Below, piece by piece: positions 49,817 to 59,978 of a stretch of DNA of 64,000 nucleotides (its first letter is position 1; every line of letters starts with the position of its first letter). The position numbers were made by a program, and so were the translations under genes. Below the pieces are notes generated by a model. The model saw only the letters and a program-made list of their open reading frames with translations, was not told the DNA's origin and did not search any database. Source of the DNA: Herpetosiphon gulosus (GTDB taxonomy: Bacteria; Chloroflexota; Chloroflexia; Chloroflexales; Herpetosiphonaceae); contig NZ_BAABRU010000006.1 of NCBI RefSeq assembly GCF_039545135.1, forward strand, positions 124,001 through 188,000. Direction: 5' to 3'.

Positions 49817-52800
49817 ATGCCCGATATTGATGATTCATCACAGCTAACCGATCTCCCCGCATGGTTGCGCAATGGCGGTATTGCTGGAGCGATGCTACAA
49901 AGCATCGACTGGGCCAAGCATCCGCTTGGGCCAATTGATCAATGGCCAAGCGCTTTGCAGACTGCACTCAGCATGGTATTGTATGCCCATGTGCCGATGG
50001 CCTTAATTTGGTCTTCTTCACAGACAACTTTTTATAATGACCATTATATTGAATTGCTTGGCAAGCATCACCCCCAACAACAAGCTCAAGCCAATGATCC
50101 AGCAGGCTATTTTGGTCAGCAAGCCATCTTTACCGCAATCCAACAAGCCCAACTTGGTCAAATCAAGCTGCTCAAAGCCCATCCAATCGCTCAAGCACAC
50201 CACCAATGGATAATTGATTTGTCGTTTAGTCCAATTTATGCTGAGCAGGGCACAATTGTCGGGGTACTCAATACAGTCAATCAAATCAATAGCATGCCAC
50301 GCCAAGCCCAGCCAATGGCTACCAGCCAAACCCCATTTTTAGATTTGTTACAGCAGATTGAACTTCCCTTAGAGCAAATACCCAATTTCCAGCCTGATCA
50401 AGAACGGATTGCCCCACTGATTGGCTATATTGATCGCCATTGCTGCTATCGCTTTAATAATCCCGCCTATCAAGCCTGGTTTCAACGACCACTAAGCCAA
50501 ATAACTGGCTCCAGCGTAGCTGAAGTTTGGGGGGAAACAGCTTATCAGCAATTTTACGATCACATTCATCAAGCTTTGCTCGGTCAAGCGGTCGCCTTTG
50601 AGACCGTTATCAGCCTCCAGGATCAACCGATTCGGAGCGTCGCAGTTGAATATCAGCCCGATTTAAGTGCCGATGGCGAGGTACAAGGCTTTTTTAGTTT
50701 TATTAGCGATATCAGTACCAACAAAAAATTAACTGTGGCGGTGCAGGAATCCAAACAACGCTTTAATGCAATTTTTCAAACCAGTTCCAGCCCAATGATC
50801 ATTACCCGTTTAAACGATGGCCTTATTTTAGAGATCAACGAGAGCTTAATCAGCTTATTGGGCTATCAACGCAATGAACTTGTTGGTCAAGCAATTCAAG
50901 ATCTCAATATTTTTGTTGATCAGAATGATCGCACGCTGATGGTTCGAGCACTCAAAAAACAAAGCTATGTCAGTGATTATGAATTAGAATTAAGAACTAA
51001 ATCGACCGAAACAATTTTTGTAATTTGTTCAATGACATTAATTGTATTGAATAATAGCTTATGTGGATTTACGGTTATTCATAATATTAACAATCGAAAA
51101 ATCTATGAACGTAAACTCAAAGAGAGTGAAGAACGCCTACAAATCGTGATTGAAAATCTCAATGAAGGGATTGTCCTCTCAGATATTAATGGCAATCTAT
51201 TTCATTGGAATCGGGTTGCTTTAGCTATGCATGGCTTTGCAAATATGGAGGAATGTCGTAGTCGAATTCCTGATTTTAACGATTTTTATGAAATTAGCAC
51301 GCTCGATAACCAAGTTTTAGATATTGAACAATGGCCGATGTCGCGGCTGATTCGTGGCGAAACCCTCGAATCAATCGAGCTGAAAATTCGGCGCATTAAC
51401 ACACCTGTTGTCTGGGAACGGATTTTTCGCTATGGCGGAGCAACAGTAATCAATTCAGCAGGCCATTCAGTCGCATTTTTAACAATTAACGATATTACTG
51501 AACGTAAACATGCCGAGGAAAAGCTCCGTTATCAAGCGAATTTATTAGCTCACGTTTCCGATGCAATTATTTCAACTGATAGTAATTATTTAATCAAAAG
51601 CTGGAATCGTGCTGCCGAGGAGATTTATGGATGGCAAGCACACGAAGCAATTGGTCAGCGTTTTGGTTCGTTAATCCCGAACGAATATATTCATAATGAT
51701 TCAAACGAGCAAGCAGGCGCTCAATTATTTGAACAAGCGTTCTGGCAAGGCGAGGTCTATCAATTCGATCGCCATGGCCAACGTCATCACATCCTTAGTA
51801 GTGTTTCGCTGATCAAAAATAATCAAGGCCAAATTCAAGGCACTGTTGCCATTAATCGTGATATTACTGCTTATAAACAAGCAACCCAAGCCTTACAAGA
51901 GAGCGAACAGCGTTTCAAAATCTTAACCGAATCATTACCACAGTTAATTTGGACGTGTACTCCTGATGGTAAATGCGATTATTTAAGCCAGCAATGGGTG
52001 CATTACACTGGTATTCCTGAGGCTGAACAATTAGGTTTAGCTTGGATTAAACAGGTTCATCCCGATGATCAAGCTTTATTTATGCACGAATGGAATCAAG
52101 CGCTGACTAATCGGCAAAAATTACATAGTGAATATCGGATTCGCCGTTATGATAATACCTATCGCTGGTTTGATACTCAGGCAGTACCATTATTTGGTCA
52201 AAACGGCGAAATTATCAAATGGTTTGGCGCTAGCAACGATATTGATGATCGTAAACGAGCTGAGGATGCTCAATTACGCAGCCAAAAGATGGAAGCCTTA
52301 GGAACGCTTGCTGGCGGCATTGCCCATGATTTTAATAATATTTTATTGGCAATTACTGGTAATACCCAATTAGCCATGTTCGATCTTGATCCGCAGCATC
52401 CGGTGCAGAATAATTTACGCGAAATTGAAAAAGCTGGCGAGCGAGCAACTGATTTAGTTCGGCGGATTTTAACGTTTAGTCGCCAACAAGAGGTTAAACG
52501 TGAGGTTGTACTGCTGCCAAGCATTATCGATGAAGCAATCAAATTATTACGCGCAACTTTGCCAGCCATGGTTGAAATTCAGGTAAACGTTATTGGCCAA
52601 ATTCCAGCAACGGCAGCTGATCCAACCCAAATTTTTCAGATTATTATGAATTTGGCAACCAATGCGGCTCATGCAATTGGTAATAATCGGGGATTAATCG
52701 AAATTCGGCTCGATCTAGTGCATCTGACTGCTGAATTATCGCGCACGATTCCGAATTTGCACGAGGGTCATTATGTGCGGCTATCGGTGAGTGATAACGG

Positions 52801-53401
52801 TTGTGGCATGGATAAAGAAACGATCAAACGGATTTTTGACCCGTTTTTCACCACCAAGCCGCTAGGCGAGGGTACTGGGCTGGGGTTATCGGTCGTTGAT
52901 GGGATTATGAAAGGCCACGATGGGGCAATTACGGTTTATAGCCAGATTAACAAAGGCTCAACCTTTCGGCTCTACTTTCCAACGAGCAATGAGTTACCAA
53001 ACCCAACTCCGCCCAAACGCCAAATCGTCTCGGAAAACGGCTATGCCCATATTTTGTATATCGACGATGAACAAGCCTTGGTCAGTTTGGCAGTTAAAAT
53101 GCTCAACACTTTAGGCTATGGCGTAAATGGCTTTACCAACCCTCAAGCAGCCTTAGAATATTTTCTACGCGACCCCAGCGCGATCGATGTGGTCATTAGC
53201 GATGTCTCGATGCCGCATATGTCGGGCTTTGAATTGGCAAAACATTTATTGGCGATCAAGCCTAATTTGCCGATTATTTTGACCTCAGGTTATGTGCGGC
53301 CTGAAGATTATGAACTGGCCCAAGTTTTGGGCATTCGTTCGTTGATTTTAAAGCCTCATACCTACGAAGATTTAGGCTATACCCTCGCTCAAATTCTTTA
53401 G
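49817..53401 (+). CDS. Multi-PAS hybrid histidine kinase with receiver domain
   Basis: 1194 residues; ATG 49817 has GAGGA 8 bases upstream. An N-terminal PAS-like region ('WAKHPLGPIDQWPSALQTAL') is followed by about five PAS domains (e.g. 'RFNAIFQTSSSPMIITRLND', 'RLQIVIENLNEGIVLSDING', 'SDAIISTDSNYLIKSWNRAA'). Then HisKA with the phospho-His in 'TLAGGIAHDFNNIL' (~residue 840), HATPase with N-box 'MNLATNAAHAIG', G1 'SDNGCGMD' and G2 'GTGLGLSVV', and a C-terminal receiver with phospho-Asp in 'DVVISDVSMP'. No membrane segment, so a soluble sensor. No response-regulator gene is adjacent. Confidence 0.93.
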   Translation: MPDIDDSSQLTDLPAWLRNGGIAGAMLQSIDWAKHPLGPIDQWPSALQTALSMVLYAHVPMALIWSSSQTTFYNDHYIELLGKHHPQQQAQANDPAGYFGQQAIFTAIQQAQLGQIKLLKAHPIAQAHHQWIIDLSFSPIYAEQGTIVGVLNTVNQINSMPRQAQPMATSQTPFLDLLQQIELPLEQIPNFQPDQERIAPLIGYIDRHCCYRFNNPAYQAWFQRPLSQITGSSVAEVWGETAYQQFYDHIHQALLGQAVAFETVISLQDQPIRSVAVEYQPDLSADGEVQGFFSFISDISTNKKLTVAVQESKQRFNAIFQTSSSPMIITRLNDGLILEINESLISLLGYQRNELVGQAIQDLNIFVDQNDRTLMVRALKKQSYVSDYELELRTKSTETIFVICSMTLIVLNNSLCGFTVIHNINNRKIYERKLKESEERLQIVIENLNEGIVLSDINGNLFHWNRVALAMHGFANMEECRSRIPDFNDFYEISTLDNQVLDIEQWPMSRLIRGETLESIELKIRRINTPVVWERIFRYGGATVINSAGHSVAFLTINDITERKHAEEKLRYQANLLAHVSDAIISTDSNYLIKSWNRAAEEIYGWQAHEAIGQRFGSLIPNEYIHNDSNEQAGAQLFEQAFWQGEVYQFDRHGQRHHILSSVSLIKNNQGQIQGTVAINRDITAYKQATQALQESEQRFKILTESLPQLIWTCTPDGKCDYLSQQWVHYTGIPEAEQLGLAWIKQVHPDDQALFMHEWNQALTNRQKLHSEYRIRRYDNTYRWFDTQAVPLFGQNGEIIKWFGASNDIDDRKRAEDAQLRSQKMEALGTLAGGIAHDFNNILLAITGNTQLAMFDLDPQHPVQNNLREIEKAGERATDLVRRILTFSRQQEVKREVVLLPSIIDEAIKLLRATLPAMVEIQVNVIGQIPATAADPTQIFQIIMNLATNAAHAIGNNRGLIEIRLDLVHLTAELSRTIPNLHEGHYVRLSVSDNGCGMDKETIKRIFDPFFTTKPLGEGTGLGLSVVDGIMKGHDGAITVYSQINKGSTFRLYFPTSNELPNPTPPKRQIVSENGYAHILYIDDEQALVSLAVKMLNTLGYGVNGFTNPQAALEYFLRDPSAIDVVISDVSMPHMSGFELAKHLLAIKPNLPIILTSGYVRPEDYELAQVLGIRSLILKPHTYEDLGYTLAQIL

Positions 53402-53630
53402 ATCCAAGCCATTGAAATTTTTTAACGGTTCTTTACCCTTAACTCATCTGCTACTCATCCAAGTAGCATATTATCATCCTCGGAAACCACGCTCGGTACA
53501 AGGAAACAGCATCAACAATCGTGACGATGAAAAGACCTTGGAAGGAGATAACTTCATCACCTTCAACCATAGACCGACAAAACCCCTCCTGTGATGGGGT
53601 CACACATCGCAGAACGATTCAAAAATCCCC

Positions 53631-53666
53631 ATTCGCCGCTATCCCCCCCTATGGATAGCGGCGAAT
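53631..53666. terminator. Bidirectional terminator between kinase and aldehyde dehydrogenase
   Basis: ATTCGCCGCTATCC / GGATAGCGGCGAAT form a perfect 14-bp stem (8-base loop) just past the aldehyde dehydrogenase stop. On the minus strand it is followed by GGGGATTTTTG. A second small stem (ACCCC/GGGGT) precedes it at 53582-53600. Confidence 0.75.
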
Positions 53667-53671
53667 ATCGT

Positions 53672-55090
53672 TTAGCGTTTGCTCATGATCCGCCGCGACC
53701 ATGCCGCCAAACGCTTAGCCACCGAGCGATAGGGCGGTTGAAATAAATTGACTACATTTAAGCCACCAAGTTGAAATACTGCCCGCTCATGTGAGAATGT
53801 TTTAAAACTGTAAAAGCCATGATAATTGCCTATGCCGCTCTGCCCCACCCCACCAAATGGTAAATGAGGGTTAGCCAAATTGAGCAAAACTCCGTTGATC
53901 ATACTGCTACCAGCTGGAATTTCGCGCAGGAGCCAGTTGATAATCGCTTGATTCTCGGCAAAAATCGCCATGGTCAAGGGCTTGCCGCTAGCTCGGGTCG
54001 CCATAATCACTTCATCAATTTGGTCATACACCAAAATTGGCAAAATCGGCCCGAAAATTTCTTCCTGCATAATCGCCATGCCAGGTTTAACATTGGTCAG
54101 CACGGTTGGCGCAAAGCGTGCAGGATGATCGGTTGATTGGCCGCCCAAAGCGACCAACGCCCCTTGCGCTACCGAATTATTGACCAAACCACGCAGGCGA
54201 GCAGTAGCATTAGCATCAATCACATTGGCTAAATCAGGCGATTGCAGGCGCGTATAATCGCCTTTGCCATAGTTACGCTCAATTTGTTTAATGATCAATT
54301 GGGTCAAGGCTTGGGCTTGCTCACGCTGAACCCAGACATGATCAGGCGCAACACAGGTTTGGCCGGCATTCACAAATTTGCCCCATACAATTGCCTGAGC
54401 AGCCCGCTTCAAATCGGCTGAACGATCAATAATTGCTGGCGATTTGCCACCCAGTTCCAAGGTAACCGAACTAAAATGCTCAGCGGCCCGTTGCATCACA
54501 TATTGGCCAATTCGTGGGCTACCAGTAAAGAAAATATGGTCGAATGGCAGGTCAAGCAGCGCTTCAGCAGTATCAACATCGCCCACAACAGTGGTAACAT
54601 GCTCAGGTTTGAAGGCCGCAGCGATAATTTTTGCCACAACTTGGGCAGTATGCGGCGTGCGCTCCGATGGCCGCACAAGCGCACAATTCCCCGCCGCCAC
54701 CGCCCCAATCAAAGGCATAAGCGCCAACGATAGCGGATAATTCCACGGCGCAAGAATCAATACAACTCCACGTGGCTCATATTGAATCCAACTTTTGCTG
54801 CCCGTCAGCATGGTTGGAGTTTTAACCCGTTTGGGCTGCATCCATGTTTCAAGTCGTTTGATGGCAAAATTGATTTGCTCGATCACCTGCTGAATTTCAG
54901 TGGCCTCAATTTCAGCCGCTGGTTTGGCAAAATCGGCTTGCAACGCCGCATGAATATCTGGTCGGGCTTGTTCGATCGCCCGTTTAAATTGCTGTAAATA
55001 GCCAATTCGCTCAGGCGCACGGCTGGCGGCAATCCGCCCGCGCTGGGCCTGCAAAGCAGCAAATTGCCCATGAATTTGCATGAGGTTCAT
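53672..55090 (-). CDS. Aldehyde dehydrogenase (class 3-like)
   Basis: 472 residues; ATG 55090 with GGAGGA upstream. Family motifs: 'LAPWNYPLSLALMPLIGAVA' (Asn of the oxyanion hole), 'RPSERTPHTA' (Ser/Glu near NAD), 'FTGSPRIGQYV', 'LELGGKSPAI' with the general-base Glu, and 'FVNAGQTCVAPDH' with the catalytic Cys. The short C-terminal region and overall length match NAD(P)-dependent fatty or aromatic aldehyde dehydrogenases lacking the mammalian membrane anchor. It oxidises aldehydes to acids. It could consume acetaldehyde from EutBC, but the genes are ~29 kb apart. Confidence 0.93.
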   Translation of the reverse strand: MNLMQIHGQFAALQAQRGRIAASRAPERIGYLQQFKRAIEQARPDIHAALQADFAKPAAEIEATEIQQVIEQINFAIKRLETWMQPKRVKTPTMLTGSKSWIQYEPRGVVLILAPWNYPLSLALMPLIGAVAAGNCALVRPSERTPHTAQVVAKIIAAAFKPEHVTTVVGDVDTAEALLDLPFDHIFFTGSPRIGQYVMQRAAEHFSSVTLELGGKSPAIIDRSADLKRAAQAIVWGKFVNAGQTCVAPDHVWVQREQAQALTQLIIKQIERNYGKGDYTRLQSPDLANVIDANATARLRGLVNNSVAQGALVALGGQSTDHPARFAPTVLTNVKPGMAIMQEEIFGPILPILVYDQIDEVIMATRASGKPLTMAIFAENQAIINWLLREIPAGSSMINGVLLNLANPHLPFGGVGQSGIGNYHGFYSFKTFSHERAVFQLGGLNVVNLFQPPYRSVAKRLAAWSRRIMSKR

Positions 55091-55239
55091 TGATTCCTCC
55101 AACACAACATTTCCGCATGCTATTATAAGCGAGCTTTAGTGGCAAAATCTTGCAGCTTGACAAATCATAAGCAGTATCACTATAATTTTGGCATCTTCTT
55201 TCAGGCAGTATTAAGGATGGCCTGCCACATCCACACTCA

Positions 55240-55695
55240 ATGAAATTAGCAGAAGCATTGATTTTACGAGCGGACATTCAGCGTCGGCTTGAACAATTAC
55301 GCACCCGCGTTAAACTCTCCGTACTGATCCAAGAAGGCGATGATCCACCAGAAGACCCTCATGAATTGTTGAGCGAAATTGAACGTTTGTTACTTCAATT
55401 TGAAGATATGATTGTCAAAATCAATCATACCAATAGCATCACACCTTTTAACGATCAACACAATTTGACCACTGTTTTAGGCCAACGTGATGTGCTAAAA
55501 CTGCGTTTAAGTATGCTCAAAAGCATTGCTGAAGCAGCTTCACAGCGCCATAATCGGTATGGTCAGGCTGAAATTCGCAACATTGTAACCGTCGATGTAC
55601 GCCAAATTCGCCAGCAAACTGATCATTTAGCTCGCCAATTTCGCGAACTTGACACGAAAATTCAGACCATCAATTGGCTAACTGAGTTGGCCTAG
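55240..55695 (+). CDS. DIP1984-family protein
   Basis: 151 residues, ATG 55240; no good ribosome site just upstream, though an AAGGA lies further away. Helical throughout with 'MKLAEALILRADIQRRLEQL' at the N-terminus and 'EGDDPPEDPHELLSEIERL' around residue 33, then 'ITPFNDQHNLTTVLGQRDVL'. This is the pattern of the small DIP1984/septicolysin-like family found scattered across bacteria, whose function is unknown. Probably a coiled-coil bundle. Single gene. Confidence 0.8.
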   Translation: MKLAEALILRADIQRRLEQLRTRVKLSVLIQEGDDPPEDPHELLSEIERLLLQFEDMIVKINHTNSITPFNDQHNLTTVLGQRDVLKLRLSMLKSIAEAASQRHNRYGQAEIRNIVTVDVRQIRQQTDHLARQFRELDTKIQTINWLTELA

Positions 55696-55712
55696 ACGCT
55701 TTGCTGTTGGTA

Positions 55713-55911
55713 GTTTGATTACGAATAGGTGCGTTCAGGCGACAACTGCCTAATTAAAGTTGTCCTCCGCATGGGCAGCACAAGGAGTTATTCCAATTCA
55801 GCCCTGCACTGTCACAACAGCACTGAGCAACTCAATCAGTCACGCAATACAGTTTTGGTCATTGATTCGAGTTTATTGTTACTACCATTGAACGAATATT
55901 CGTAATCAAAC
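55713..55911. other. 199-base element bounded by a perfect 15-bp inverted repeat
   Basis: GTTTGATTACGAATA (55713-55727) is exactly complementary to TATTCGTAATCAAAC (55897-55911). The 169 bases between contain further pairs, such as GACAAC/GTTGTC and CTGCC/GGGCAG. Downstream at 55993-56044 two more stems follow: TTTAGGC / GCCTAAA and CGGCCC-AGTC-GGGCCG. No coding frame. This could be a closed structured RNA (6S-like in general shape) or a small inverted-repeat element; no flanking target duplication was seen. Confidence 0.45.
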
Positions 55912-56224
55912 GAGGGTGGGCTTGGGGCACAGCAAAAGCAACAATGATAGAAATTTGGTCAAGCTACTTGTGGGAGAGAATCAGAAAGCCAGTTTAGGCC
56001 AAAAACTATGATCGCCTAAAACCACAAACGGCCCAGTCGGGCCGCTTGCAGGAGAGAAGAGTGTAGAGGAGGAAGAATTTGATCGTAGTATCAGGCCTGA
56101 AGCTTACGACTAACTTAACGAGCCAAATTGCCACCACTCCTATTCAAGCCTAGCCCTTAGAGGGAAAAACCAAGGGATGAACAGCAAAAGGCAGAAGGTA
56201 AAAGAACATAGAGCATAGAACAAA

Positions 56225-56395
56225 ATAATCAAACCAATCTGTGCCAATCTGTGGCTAGAAATGAAATCTTCGCGGTTCCGACGCTTCGTGCTCTTCGTGC
56301 CCTTCGTGGATCAAAACTCCTCAGCTAACTCTCAGTTCTTAATCAATTTTAAGCAGGTATACTAAATCGATGAGTAGGGTCTTTTAGTCGTTGAG
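56225..56395. repeat. Family-A repeat and promoter region of the amidase gene
   Basis: Family-A units 'CTTCGTGCTCTTCGTGCCCTTCGTGG' lie at ~56284-56309 after a 'CTGTGCCAATCTGTGGC' unit. A TATACT at 56358-56363 may be the -10 box for the downstream amidase gene, whose start is 42 bases further on. Together with the inverted-repeat element these fill the 709-base gap; no gene was recognised. Confidence 0.5.
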
Positions 56396-56404
56396 GAAGC
56401 AACA

Positions 56405-58651
56405 ATGAACCAACGTTGGTTACGATCACGCTTGTTGATCGTTTTTGTCGTTTTAGGGCTAGGCCTTGGCTATCTGCCGCTGCCAAGTTTCGCCAACAGC
56501 CCAACTCCACCCATCAACAATTTGCAAGCAGCCTTCGCTGCGGCTGCCGCCGAATTTCATGTGCCAAGCAAATTATTGCTAGCACTGAGCTACAATCTTT
56601 CGCGCTGGGAGCACCATGCAGGCCAGCCTAGCACCAGTGGCGGCTATGGAATCATGCATTTAACCCAAATCGATTTGAGCCATTGGCAAGCTAGCAAAGG
56701 TCTTGATTGGGCCGCGCCGCTCAAACAACCAGATGAATTACAAACTTTAGCTCAAGCCGCCAAATTACTTGGTCAACCAAGCAGTGCATTAATCAATGAT
56801 CCTGTGCAGAATATTCGTGGTGGTGCTGCCTTGTTAGCTGAATATAGCCGCAGCATCAACCCACAATTGCCCACTAAACTTACTGATTGGTATGGTGCGG
56901 TAGTGTTATATAGCGGCAGCAAGGAGCGTTCGACCGCTTTTGGCTTTGCCGATCGGGTCTACGCAACCTTGCAACAAGGTGCAACCCGCAGCCTCGATAA
57001 CGGCGAAGTGTTAAGTCTTACCCCCACGACAATCACAATCAATCGCCAAAGTGCTGCTAGTTTGCAACTCTATTTGGGCGCTGATTTTCCCTTGGATTGT
57101 CCAACGACGCTCAATTGCGAAGTGATTCCAGCGGCCTATGCCTTGAATAACCCGAATGATCGTGGCGATTATGGTAACTACGATTTGGCCAATCGCCCAG
57201 TTGATGGCTTAGATTTTCGCTATATTTTGATTCACGACACCGAAATCACCTATACTCAAACCGTCAATGTGTTTCAAAATCCGGCCACGGGTGCATCAAC
57301 CCATTATGTCATTCGGGCCAGCGATGGCCATATTGCCCAGATGGTCGAGAATAAAAACGTGCCTTGGCATGCTGGCAATTGGGATGTTAACGGCCACTCG
57401 ATCGGCATCGAACACGAAGGTGTTGCCATCGAAGGTGCAACCTGGTATAGCGAAGCGATGTACCAAGCCTCGGCTCAACTTACCCGCTATCTCGCCGATA
57501 AATACCGTATTCCATTAGATCGTAGCCATATTATCGGCCACGATGAGTTGCCTGGCCCACTACCTCAACATCAACCAGGCATGCACTGGGACCCAGGCCC
57601 GTTTTGGGATTGGGCGCATTATATGGATTTGGTGCGTGGTGGCCCCGCCCCAATCAGCAATCCTGACTCGCAGTTGGTTACAATTAATCCCAATTTTGAT
57701 ACTAACATGCCCGCATTGACCTATTGTTATAGCAGCAACGATTGCCGCGATGTACCAACCCAAAGCGCCAATTTTCTCTATTTGCACACTCAGCCCAACG
57801 CCAACTCACCATTAATTACCAATCAATACATTGGCTCAACCCCAACTCATGCCAACAATTGGGCCAACAAAGTTGTGACTGGCCAAACCTATGTTGTCGC
57901 CGATCAACAAGGCAATTGGCAAGCGATTTATTTTGGTGGGCAGAAAGCTTGGTTCCACAACCCCGATGGCTCGAATACCACAGCAGGTCAAGGGTTAAAG
58001 GTGCGACCAAAAGTTGGTCAAGCCAATATTCCAGTCTATGGGCGGGCCTATCCCGAGGCAGCGGCATATCCTCAAGGCATTCCGCCCCAAGCAATCACCT
58101 CAATTTATAGCTTGCCTGCCGATAATATTGTGGTGGCAACCCAGCTCTACACCAGCACCTATTACTATTCGCCAGTCTATACCCCAACGCTTGATCCAAG
58201 CTCACACATCGTTGTCAGCGGCCAAACCAAATATTATCAAATAAATTTCAATCATCGGTTTGGTTTTGTCAAAGCGACCGATGTGGAAGTCCAATCGAGT
58301 GTACTTAGCTTGACCACACCTAAAATTGAGCAAAGTAATCTGCATGGAACCAGCATCACCTACACCTTGACCTTGCGCAATCTCAGCCAACAACCTGTGC
58401 CAATAAGCCTCAACCTGATTGGCAATACTTGGCCAACCACAATAACTAGTGCAGTGCCTAGCAATCTTGGACCAAACGCTAGTCATACGCTCAGCATTCG
58501 CGTCGATTTGCCAGCAGGCCCAAACCCAGCAGCTGATCACGTGTGGGTCAAAGCTCAAACCAGCGCCGACCCTGAACGCAGCGCTGTATTGCTACTACAT
58601 TCAAGCGCCGAAACTAATATCAACTTTTTACCACTCATTAGCAAGCAATAA
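56405..58651 (+). CDS. Secreted bifunctional-type amidase_2 protein with N-terminal lysozyme-like domain
   Basis: 748 residues, ATG 56405 with GAGGAAG upstream. Signal peptide ~1-30. Residues ~40-190 resemble a transglycosylase/SLT fold ('FHVPSKLLLALSYNLSRWE', 'GGYGIMHLTQ'). An AmpD-type amidase follows (~260-410): 'ILIHDTEITY' (Zn His), 'GASTHYVIRASDGHI', 'NVPWHAGNWD', 'GHSIGIEHEG' and 'IIGHDELPG'. SH3-like segments follow, then a beta-rich C-terminal domain ending 'NINFLPLISKQ'. Probably cleaves peptidoglycan stem peptides; a lytic role fits a predatory organism (inference). Confidence 0.85.
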   Translation: MNQRWLRSRLLIVFVVLGLGLGYLPLPSFANSPTPPINNLQAAFAAAAAEFHVPSKLLLALSYNLSRWEHHAGQPSTSGGYGIMHLTQIDLSHWQASKGLDWAAPLKQPDELQTLAQAAKLLGQPSSALINDPVQNIRGGAALLAEYSRSINPQLPTKLTDWYGAVVLYSGSKERSTAFGFADRVYATLQQGATRSLDNGEVLSLTPTTITINRQSAASLQLYLGADFPLDCPTTLNCEVIPAAYALNNPNDRGDYGNYDLANRPVDGLDFRYILIHDTEITYTQTVNVFQNPATGASTHYVIRASDGHIAQMVENKNVPWHAGNWDVNGHSIGIEHEGVAIEGATWYSEAMYQASAQLTRYLADKYRIPLDRSHIIGHDELPGPLPQHQPGMHWDPGPFWDWAHYMDLVRGGPAPISNPDSQLVTINPNFDTNMPALTYCYSSNDCRDVPTQSANFLYLHTQPNANSPLITNQYIGSTPTHANNWANKVVTGQTYVVADQQGNWQAIYFGGQKAWFHNPDGSNTTAGQGLKVRPKVGQANIPVYGRAYPEAAAYPQGIPPQAITSIYSLPADNIVVATQLYTSTYYYSPVYTPTLDPSSHIVVSGQTKYYQINFNHRFGFVKATDVEVQSSVLSLTTPKIEQSNLHGTSITYTLTLRNLSQQPVPISLNLIGNTWPTTITSAVPSNLGPNASHTLSIRVDLPAGPNPAADHVWVKAQTSADPERSAVLLLHSSAETNINFLPLISKQ

Positions 58652-58655
58652 ACCT

Positions 58656-58692
58656 AAAAACGCCGTCTAGTTTAGAGCTAGACGGCGTTTTT
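58656..58692. terminator. Bidirectional rho-independent terminator
   Basis: AAAAACGCCGTCTAG and CTAGACGGCGTTTTT form a perfect 15-bp inverted repeat with a 7-base loop, with T runs in both directions. It serves the convergent amidase and cytochrome P450 genes. Confidence 0.92.
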
Positions 58693-58694
58693 AG

Positions 58695-59912
58695 TTAAAA
58701 TTCGACTGGCATTTCGATCATGCCGCGAATCAGCATACCAGGCCGCCAAATCAATTCGTGGGCTGGCACGGCTAAACGTAATTTGGGCAATCGCTGTACC
58801 AATGAATTGATCGCAATGGCACCTTCGAGCCGAGCCAACGGCGCACCCAAACAATAGTGAATGCCATGGCCAAAAGCGATGTGGTTGTGCTCAGTGCGGG
58901 TAATATCAAGCTGATCAGGCGCAGCAAAATGCGTTGGATCACGATTGGCCGAGGTGATCACCGCTAGAATTTGCTCACCACGCGGAATCTTCACCCCGGC
59001 AAATTCTAGATCTTCGCAGGCCCAGCGAATAGTTGAGGTTTCAACTGGGCTATCGTAACGCAGCAATTCTTCGACGGCGTTACGAATCAGGTCAGGGTTT
59101 TCGCGCAGCAAATTCAATTGCTCAGGCTGTTGTAATAAAGCCAACATGCCATTGCCAATCAAATTAACCGTGGTTTCATGGCCTGCAATCAACAAGAAAA
59201 ATACCAACGAAAATAATTCTTGCTCGGTCAGTTTAGCCCCAGCTTCTTCAACCTGCACCAAAGCACTGGTTAAATCGTTGGTAGGGTTGGCACGTTTTTC
59301 AGCGAATAACTCACGTAAATAATTACCAAACTGTTCCATCTCACCCGCCATGCGGGTAAAGCGATCAGGCGAGGGATCGACGGTCACCACCAAGCCCGAC
59401 CAATACCGAAATTTTTCACGCTGATCCAGCGGAATTCCCAGCAATTCGGCAATGACGGTCAAAGGCAGTGGGAAGGCATAGGCCGTCAGCAAATCGGTGT
59501 GGTTGGGGCCAACCAGCATGGCATCGAGCAACTCATCGGCAATTTGTTGAATGCGTGGGCGGAGTTGCTCGACCAATTGGGGGGTAAAGGCCTTATGCAC
59601 CATCCCGCGAATCCGCGTATGATCAGGCGGATCAAGCGCTAGCAAATGTTTAAACAGCAATTGCACGACTGGCGGCATCACTGGCATCAACTTTTGCTCT
59701 TCGGGATTGAGCACTTTCCGCCAATTTTTGATAAAACGCGGATCTTTCAGCGCCGCCTTAACATCCTCAAACCGGGTAATCATCCACAAACCACGGCCAT
59801 CGGGCAGGCTAATGCGGTGAATAGGGGCTTCGGCACGCAGAGCAGCATAGGTGGGGAAGGGATCTTGAACGAACTGCGGATTAAAGAGCTCAGCATAGGT
59901 CGAATGGATCAT
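58695..59912 (-). CDS. Cytochrome P450 (soluble bacterial class)
   Basis: 405 residues; ATG 59912 with GAGGAG upstream. P450 signatures: I-helix 'LIAGHETTVNLIGNGML' (oxygen-activating Thr), K-helix 'AVEELLRYDSPVET' (ExxR), and heme-binding 'HIAFGHGIHYCLGAPLARL' with the Cys ligand near residue 355. No membrane anchor, so it needs a ferredoxin and reductase, neither adjacent. Pattern resembles CYP107-type macrolide or fatty-acid hydroxylases. Substrate unknown; no biosynthetic cluster surrounds it. Confidence 0.93.
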   Translation of the reverse strand: MIHSTYAELFNPQFVQDPFPTYAALRAEAPIHRISLPDGRGLWMITRFEDVKAALKDPRFIKNWRKVLNPEEQKLMPVMPPVVQLLFKHLLALDPPDHTRIRGMVHKAFTPQLVEQLRPRIQQIADELLDAMLVGPNHTDLLTAYAFPLPLTVIAELLGIPLDQREKFRYWSGLVVTVDPSPDRFTRMAGEMEQFGNYLRELFAEKRANPTNDLTSALVQVEEAGAKLTEQELFSLVFFLLIAGHETTVNLIGNGMLALLQQPEQLNLLRENPDLIRNAVEELLRYDSPVETSTIRWACEDLEFAGVKIPRGEQILAVITSANRDPTHFAAPDQLDITRTEHNHIAFGHGIHYCLGAPLARLEGAIAINSLVQRLPKLRLAVPAHELIWRPGMLIRGMIEMPVEF

Positions 59913-59978
59913 CGATACTCCTCTACATATGATCAATCCATGGCTTCATCTTAAGCTGTTTTTGACAAATAGCAAGTA

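Noticed and set aside
49582-49830. Small plus-strand frame before the histidine kinase
   Set aside because: No ribosome site, no homology pattern, and it runs into the kinase start.
55713-56044. RNase P RNA, tmRNA or SRP RNA in the 709-base gap
   Set aside because: Searched by eye for the conserved sequence blocks of these RNAs and did not find them; left as an unnamed structured element.
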